Position numbers and translations under genes: made by a program. 10,110 nucleotides of DNA from UBA724 sp049596815 (GTDB lineage: Bacteria > Bacteroidota > Bacteroidia > Flavobacteriales > Flavobacteriaceae): assembly GCA_049596815.1 (NCBI GenBank), contig JBMYLY010000048.1, positions 1-10,110 on the forward strand, in the 5' to 3' direction. The notes below the pieces were generated by a model. It did no database searches, was not told the origin of the DNA, and was given only the letters and a program-made list of their open reading frames with translations. Positions 6,539 through 10,110 of this stretch are shown here, piece by piece; position 1 is the stretch's first letter, and each line of letters begins with the position of its first letter.

Positions 6539-7530
6539 TACGCGCTGAGTTTTTGAAGGGTTTGCAAGGCCGACAAAGCATGTCCTGAATCCAAAGATTC
6601 TTCAGCGGCGGCAAAGCCGTCTTGCAAAGAAATTTCTTTGGCAGTAGAGATGGCCACCGCTGCGTTGGCGCATACCACTTGTCGCTGTGCTAGGGTACTC
6701 TGACCCGAAAGCACATTCAAGAAAATTTGCGCAGCATCCTCCACGGATTCCCCACCACCAATATCCGTGGCTTGTAGCGGTGTCAACCCAAAAGTCTTTG
6801 CATCGACCAAAAATGTATCGTTATTAGAGGCTACTTTGGCTTCGCCAGTCAAGGAAATTTCGTCATAGCCATCGAGTGCATGAATGATGCTGTAGCGTTG
6901 TTCGGTTTCTTCCAACAGGTAACTGTAGATGCGCAACAGTTCAAGGTTGAACACCCCTACCATTTGTTGTTTGGGAAAGGCGGGGTTGACCAAGGGGCCC
7001 AGCATATTGAAAAAGGTTTTCAGTCCCAGTTCACGCCGTACGGGGGCCACATGTTTCATGGCAGGGTGGAAAAGGGGTGCGTGTAGAATACAGATACCCG
7101 CTTGGTCGATGGATTGCTCCAAAAATACAGCGTCGTTGGAGAATTTGACACCCAAATGTTCCATCACATTGCTCGACCCGCAAGAGGAAGAAACACCATA
7201 ATTGCCATGCTTGGCGACCTTTACACCGGCACCTGCTGTAACAAATGATGCCAAGGTAGAGATGTTAAAAGTGTCCTTGCCGTCACCACCCGTTCCGCAA
7301 AGGTCAATGGGGTTGTAGGCACTCAGATCTATGGCCACGCACAAATCTAAAAGCGCTGACCGAAAACCTGACAATTCCTCGACAGTAACCGTTCGCATCA
7401 TAAATGTGGTCAAAAAAGCAGCGATTTGATGGCTGTTGCATTGCCCTTGTCCGATGTCCATCAGCACCGCTTTGGCTTCCGCTTGGGTCAGGGTTTCGTA
7501 TTGGATCAGTTTTTCTAAGACAGCTTTCAT
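6538..7530 (-). CDS. trpD: Anthranilate phosphoribosyltransferase
   Basis: TrpD transfers the phosphoribosyl group of PRPP to anthranilate. The 330-residue protein has the family's helical N-terminal domain (LIQYETLTQAEAKAVLMDI) followed by the glycine-rich PRPP/Mg loop LCGTGGDGKDTFNIST (about residues 98-113) and the anthranilate-tunnel motif KHGNYGVSS. The block FFNMLGPLVNPAFPKQQMVG is also diagnostic. It is not fused to a TrpG glutaminase domain, unlike the E. coli TrpGD. It starts 1 nt after the trpG stop (TAG T ATG) and overlaps trpC by 1 nt. Confidence 0.96.
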   Translation of the reverse strand: MKAVLEKLIQYETLTQAEAKAVLMDIGQGQCNSHQIAAFLTTFMMRTVTVEELSGFRSALLDLCVAIDLSAYNPIDLCGTGGDGKDTFNISTLASFVTAGAGVKVAKHGNYGVSSSCGSSNVMEHLGVKFSNDAVFLEQSIDQAGICILHAPLFHPAMKHVAPVRRELGLKTFFNMLGPLVNPAFPKQQMVGVFNLELLRIYSYLLEETEQRYSIIHALDGYDEISLTGEAKVASNNDTFLVDAKTFGLTPLQATDIGGGESVEDAAQIFLNVLSGQSTLAQRQVVCANAAVAISTAKEISLQDGFAAAEESLDSGHALSALQTLQKLSA

Positions 7531-7531
7531 A

Positions 7532-8092
7532 CTACAGCTTTAACCAGTTGTTTAACAATTGTTTTCCGTTGGGGCTGAGGATAGATTCTGGATGAAATTG
7601 AACGCCATATAAGTCATAGGTCTTGTGCCGCATGGCCATTACTTGACCGTTGCTTTCTTGAGCCAGCAGTACCAAGTCTTCGGGCAAGGGTACTTGGACT
7701 ACCCACGAATGGTAGCGCCCTACTTCAAAAGATTTACCCAGCCCTTCAAAGAGTGGATCTTCTTGAACAACTTCCACAGGCGTTGCCACCCCATGATATA
7801 CTTTGTCAAGGTTGGCCAATGTGCCGCCAAAAACTTCCCCTATGGCCTGATGCCCCAAACAGACGCCCAATATGGGTTTGGTCTTGGCGTATGCTTCAAT
7901 AATGGGTTTGAGCAAACCTGCCTCGTCAGGGATACCTGGCCCGGGCGACAACACAATTTTGTCAAAAGGTTCGATATCCTCCAGTTGTAGTTGGTCGTTG
8001 CGTTTGACGGTGACTGTACAGCCCAAGTCCTCAAGGTAATGTACCAAGTTGTAGGTAAACGAGTCGTAGTTGTCAATGACGATTACTTTCAT
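7532..8092 (-). CDS. trpG: Anthranilate synthase component II, glutamine amidotransferase
   Basis: TrpG hydrolyses glutamine and delivers ammonia to TrpE. The 186-residue class I amidotransferase has the motif VIDNYDSFTYNLVHYL at the start, the oxyanion region SPGPGIPDEAG, and the catalytic triad Cys78 (GVCLGHQAIGE), His167 and Glu169 (VQFHPES). The same type of subunit can also serve PabB in folate synthesis; no pab gene is in view, and position between trpE and trpD argues for a main role in tryptophan synthesis. Its ATG overlaps the trpE stop by 4 nt (ATGA), which would help balance synthesis of the two subunits of the complex. Confidence 0.95.
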   Translation of the reverse strand: MKVIVIDNYDSFTYNLVHYLEDLGCTVTVKRNDQLQLEDIEPFDKIVLSPGPGIPDEAGLLKPIIEAYAKTKPILGVCLGHQAIGEVFGGTLANLDKVYHGVATPVEVVQEDPLFEGLGKSFEVGRYHSWVVQVPLPEDLVLLAQESNGQVMAMRHKTYDLYGVQFHPESILSPNGKQLLNNWLKL

Positions 8093-9492
8093 AGTTCTAT
8101 ATTTTCAGCTTCTTCCAAGGCTTTGTTGAGCGCCCCCAATTTGTTATATACTTCTTGCAGTTCGTTTTCGGGTACCGATTCTGAAACCACTCCGGCACCA
8201 GCCTGATAATGTAGGGTCTTGTTTTTGCTCAAAAACGACCGGATGATGATGGCGTGGTTGTAATTTCCGTCAAAATCCATAAAACCGATGGCACCTCCAT
8301 AGAAGGCACGACTGCGGTTTTCATAGTCTTCTATCAATTGCATGGCCCTGTGCTTGGGCGCCCCGCTAAGCGTACCGGCAGGAAAAGTATCTGCCACGAT
8401 CTGCATGGTTGAGGTACTGTCTTTTTTGACACCTGTCACTTTGGACACCAAGTGAATCACGTGTGAATAGAATTGGATTTCACGGTCTTTTTCAACCACC
8501 ACCTGATTGCCGTGTCGGCTGAGGTCGTTTCTTGCCAAGTCCACAAGCATAACATGTTCGCTGTTCTCTTTGTGATCTTGTGCCAATTTGCGTGCACGGG
8601 TGGCATCTTGGGCGTCGTTTCCGGTGCGGCGAAAGGTTCCCGCTATGGGGTGTATCTCGGCCTTGCCATCTTTGACAATAAGCTGTGCTTCGGGTGAGCT
8701 GCCAAAAATCTTGTAGTCACCAAAATCAAAATAAAACAGATAGGGCGACGGATTGACCGACCGCAACACTCTATAGAGGCTAAACTCATCTCCCGAAAAA
8801 GCTTGAGAAAAACGTCTTGACAACACAATTTGAAACACATCTCCTCTGTGGCAATGGTGAATGCCTTTTTTGACCAACTCCACAAACTCATCATCTGTGA
8901 GGTTGGACGTGGGTGTGCCTTTGCGCGCAAAAGGGTAGGTGCTAATGTTGCGAGACTGCAAAAGTCGAACCACCTCTTCCAAGTTGTTTTCTGCATCATA
9001 GCAATGGGCATACAAATCGGCCTGATTGTTAAATACGTTGATGGCAATCACATTTTGGAACAGGGCGTAATAGAGGTCAGGAATGTCTACATCGACTTCT
9101 TTTTTGGTAAGGGTGATGTCCTCAAAATACTGTACCGCCTCGTAGGAAGTAAAGCCAAAAAGCCCATTGGACACAAAGCGATCCCCGCCAAAATCTCCCT
9201 CAAAACATTGGGCAAAGTCCGCAATGCGGTCTGCTATTTTGGTTTGGGGACTCACAGACTCCTCGCTTGTTTTTCCGTCCGGATATAGGCATGACAACAA
9301 GCCATGCTGCAGTTTTACTTCGGCCACCGCATTGAAACATATATAGGCTACGCTGTTGTCATTGGCTCCGTAGTCAGAACTCTCCAGTAGCACACTGTTT
9401 GGGTAGCGATCCCGAATCTTTAGGTACATATTGACTGGTGTCATGGTGTCAACCAGTAGCTTTCGGTGATGTGTTTGCAGTTTGTATTTCAT
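8089..9492 (-). CDS. trpE: Anthranilate synthase component I
   Basis: TrpE makes anthranilate from chorismate using ammonia from TrpG; it is the first committed and feedback-controlled step. The 467-residue protein carries the N-terminal regulatory motif LLESSD (35-40), where the conserved Leu-Leu-Glu-Ser helps bind inhibitory tryptophan, so allosteric control is probably intact. The catalytic domain shows NPSPYLFYF, GSSPE, HPIAGT (281-286), the metal-binding region HVMLVDLARND, and PAGTLSGAPK. The alanine in PIAGT and the LLES motif favour TrpE over PabB, which usually has PIKGT. The ATG at 9492 lies 18 nt beyond the stem of the attenuator terminator, so expression depends on readthrough. 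It opens the operon and overlaps trpG by 4 nt. Confidence 0.97.
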   Translation of the reverse strand: MKYKLQTHHRKLLVDTMTPVNMYLKIRDRYPNSVLLESSDYGANDNSVAYICFNAVAEVKLQHGLLSCLYPDGKTSEESVSPQTKIADRIADFAQCFEGDFGGDRFVSNGLFGFTSYEAVQYFEDITLTKKEVDVDIPDLYYALFQNVIAINVFNNQADLYAHCYDAENNLEEVVRLLQSRNISTYPFARKGTPTSNLTDDEFVELVKKGIHHCHRGDVFQIVLSRRFSQAFSGDEFSLYRVLRSVNPSPYLFYFDFGDYKIFGSSPEAQLIVKDGKAEIHPIAGTFRRTGNDAQDATRARKLAQDHKENSEHVMLVDLARNDLSRHGNQVVVEKDREIQFYSHVIHLVSKVTGVKKDSTSTMQIVADTFPAGTLSGAPKHRAMQLIEDYENRSRAFYGGAIGFMDFDGNYNHAIIIRSFLSKNKTLHYQAGAGVVSESVPENELQEVYNKLGALNKALEEAENIEL

Positions 9493-9503
9493 TTTTCCAA
9501 AAA

Positions 9504-9533
9504 TAAAAAAAGGCTTGTCGCGATGACAAGCCT
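9504..9533 (-). terminator. trp attenuator terminator hairpin
   Basis: On the - strand AGGCTTGTC (9533-9525), loop ATCGC, and GACAAGCCT (9519-9511) form a perfect 9-bp stem followed by TTTTTT A TTTTT. This is a textbook Rho-independent terminator. It ends about 11 nt before the trpE ATG and after the leader-peptide gene, so it must be read through for the operon to be expressed. It is not the end of an upstream gene's own transcript alone, because the leader region contains an alternative pairing (see the attenuator entry). Confidence 0.9.
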
Positions 9534-9602
9534 GATTATAAATTGTAACATACTAGGTGCCTACCGCGATTATTTATCACAGCTAGACCACCAATTGTAT
9601 GT
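9518..9602 (-). promoter_or_regulatory. trp attenuator: alternative 1:2 hairpin and antiterminator
   Basis: Hairpin 1:2 pairs ACATAC (9602-9597), GGTG (9592-9589) and TCTA (9587-9584) with TAGG (9563-9560), CACC (9559-9556) and GTATGT (9553-9548), 14 pairs by hand including one G-U. Its left arm covers the two Trp codons. The antiterminator pairs TCGCGGT (9569-9563), GGCA (9561-9558) and CCT (9557-9555) with AGG (9533-9531), TGTC (9528-9525) and ATCGCGA (9524-9518), also about 14 pairs with two G-U. That pairing uses the whole 5' arm and the loop of the terminator. A ribosome stalled on Trp codons would block hairpin 1:2, free segment 2 and allow readthrough. Pairings were found by eye and not scored for energy. 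Confidence 0.75.
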
Positions 9603-9617
9603 GTGTATCGTTTTCAT
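9570..9617 (-). CDS. trpL: trp operon leader peptide (tandem Trp codons)
   Basis: A 15-codon reading frame, MKTIHTYNWWSSCDK and TAA, runs from 9617 to 9570. Trp is a rare residue, yet two TGG codons stand side by side (9593-9588) in a tiny frame directly upstream of trpE and of an intrinsic terminator. This is the hallmark of ribosome-mediated attenuation as in the enteric trpL. The peptide itself is expected to have no function beyond sensing charged tRNA-Trp by ribosome stalling. The Trp codons lie in the left arm of the 1:2 hairpin, and the stop codon is directly followed by segment 2 of the antiterminator, so ribosome position decides the fold. The ATG is only 5 nt after the probable promoter -7 element, suggesting a leaderless or almost leaderless message. 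The symbol is given by analogy of role, not by homology. Confidence 0.85.
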   Translation of the reverse strand: MKTIHTYNWWSSCDK

Positions 9618-9622
9618 TGGGC

Positions 9623-9653
9623 CAAATATATAAAGCACAGTTTATATAGCCAA
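9623..9653 (-). promoter_or_regulatory. Probable trp operon promoter
   Basis: On the - strand TTG (9653-9651) is followed after 20 nt by TATATTTG (9630-9623), a perfect TAnnTTTG. Transcription would start about 9616-9619, that is, at or just before the leader peptide ATG (9617). It lies between the CDGSH gene stop and the leader, so the trp operon has its own start, though readthrough from the upstream genes is also possible. Confidence 0.65.
9627..9648. repeat. Inverted repeat inside the trp promoter
   Basis: TATATAAA and TTTATATA form a perfect 8-bp inverted repeat around a 6-nt centre (CTGTGC on the - strand), and an outer ATTGG/CCAAT pair (9654-9650 and 9619-9615) adds symmetry. One arm overlaps the -7 element. 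It could be an operator, but the arms are only A and T, so chance or promoter composition is a real alternative. Confidence 0.35.
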
Positions 9654-9669
9654 TACTTACAATGAAAAA

Positions 9670-9762
9670 TTATTTTGCATTGTTGTGCGATCCGTCACAG
9701 TAGCCGTCCGGGTCTTGGGTGTTGCCACACCCGCATTTAGGTCTATCGGTAGTTTTCATCAT
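9670..9762 (-). CDS. CDGSH-type iron-sulfur mini-protein
   Basis: A 30-codon frame begins on the YceI stop (TAATG at 9764-9760; a second ATG follows at 9759) and ends at TAA 9672-9670. Its core KCGCGNTQDPDGYCDGSH (residues 9-26) has the three cysteines and one histidine (Cys10, Cys12, Cys22, His26) that bind a 2Fe-2S cluster in CDGSH (mitoNEET-like) proteins. Spacing between Cys12 and Cys22 is one residue longer than in the classic CxCx2(S/T)x3PxCDG(S/A/T)H pattern. At 30 residues it is only a single minimal motif, shorter than most CDGSH proteins, so it might dimerise or might be a zinc or other metal site. The stop-start overlap points to co-expression with the YceI gene. Redox or cluster-transfer roles known in the family are not shown for it. 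Confidence 0.72.
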   Translation of the reverse strand: MMKTTDRPKCGCGNTQDPDGYCDGSHNNAK

Positions 9763-10110
9763 TAAAAGTTTAGCGTTACGTCAATATCAAATTCGTTGTC
9801 GATGGCTTTATTGCCCAAATTGTCAAAAAAGCTATCTGAGCCATAGCGGATGTCATAAAGTGTTCGGTCTATTTTAACCTTGGCTATAGCGCTGTTTTCG
9901 TCCACTGTCATGTCAAAGACGACCGCATGCGTTTGTCCTTTGATGGTAAAATCTCCGGTAACTGTGTAGCCGTTGGCATCGCCAGTCACTTGGGTGATTT
10001 TCATATGGGCTTCGTTGTGGGCTTCCACGCCAAAAAAGTCATCTTGTTAGTACCACCATGGCGTTTGTGATGGTGCCTAGTAGTTTTTTGTATTTGCCAC
10101 GAGGCACCCC
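9762..10110 (-). pseudogene. YceI-family protein, C-terminal part, apparently frameshifted
   Basis: The clear part (GTG-like codon at 10028 to the stop at 9762) reads as the C-terminal half of a YceI lipocalin-like beta barrel: DFTIKGQTHAVVFDMTV, then KIDRTLYDIRYGSDSFFDNLG, and an ending FDIDVTLNF. Homology continues upstream in the same frame as DDFFGVEAHNEAH, but a TAA at 10049-10047 blocks it. The expected preceding motif, GKYKKLLG, is found in another frame that is open from the right edge to a TGA at 10041-10039. Family members usually read G-H-L-K-S-D-D-F-F here; instead 31 nt separate the Gly codon from DDFF, about 19 more than expected. YceI proteins are usually periplasmic isoprenoid or lipid binders of about 190 residues. 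The N-terminus lies outside the window. A sequencing error cannot be excluded. Confidence 0.7.
10054..10075. repeat. Small inverted repeat at the YceI frame break
   Basis: CACCAT (10054-10059) and ATGGTG (10070-10075) form a perfect 6-bp inverted repeat with a 10-nt centre. It falls exactly in the stretch of the YceI gene that is longer than the family expects, so it could mark a small insertion. Six base pairs alone are weak evidence. Confidence 0.35.

Noticed and set aside
8830..9288. A 152-codon open frame on the + strand
   Set aside because: It is antisense to the well-supported trpE and has no recognisable motif or promoter.
10039..10049. Programmed ribosomal frameshift in the YceI gene
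   Set aside because: No slippery heptamer, stop-codon context or downstream structure typical of known programmed sites was seen, and the surplus length points to an insertion or sequence error instead.

Overview
The window looks like chromosomal DNA of a Bacteroidota bacterium, probably of the Flavobacteriales type; no genus is assigned. Three things suggest this. Promoters match the Bacteroidota pattern TTG/TTTG - about 19-20 nt - TAnnTTTG. Genes mostly lack a clear Shine-Dalgarno sequence. The gene set is also typical: a membrane-anchored PASTA protein next to rluD, a 31-residue ribosomal protein THX, and a trpEGDCFBA operon.

Left part (1-2465). On the + strand lie the 3' part of a membrane-anchored PASTA-domain protein, rluD (4-nt overlap) and yaaA, which has its own promoter. 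A tiny THX ribosomal protein gene on the - strand runs head-on into yaaA; their stop codons overlap. Positions 2466-2606 hold two divergent promoters, one for THX and one for a hicA-hicB toxin-antitoxin pair (2607-3199). The hicA -10-like element sits exactly in the loop of a perfect 8-bp inverted repeat, a natural place for autorepression.

Right part (3206-9617, - strand). This is a complete tryptophan operon, trpE-trpG-trpD-trpC-trpF-trpB-trpA, encoding every enzyme from chorismate to tryptophan. All six junctions are overlaps of 4 or 1 nt or a 1-nt gap, so translation is probably coupled. Upstream of trpE is a full ribosome-mediated attenuator: a 15-codon leader peptide with tandem Trp codons (MKTIHTYNWWSSCDK), a 1:2 hairpin that includes the Trp codons, an alternative antiterminator, and a strong intrinsic terminator ending about 11 nt before the trpE start. 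The trp promoter lies so close to the leader ATG that the leader mRNA may be leaderless or nearly so.

Far right (9670-10110, - strand). A 30-residue CDGSH-type iron-sulfur mini-protein starts on the stop codon of a YceI-family gene. The YceI reading frame is broken near 10040-10075, where the sequence is longer than the family expects and carries a small inverted repeat. No RNA genes, CRISPR arrays, transposases or origins were seen. No stretch over 300 nt is without a feature.
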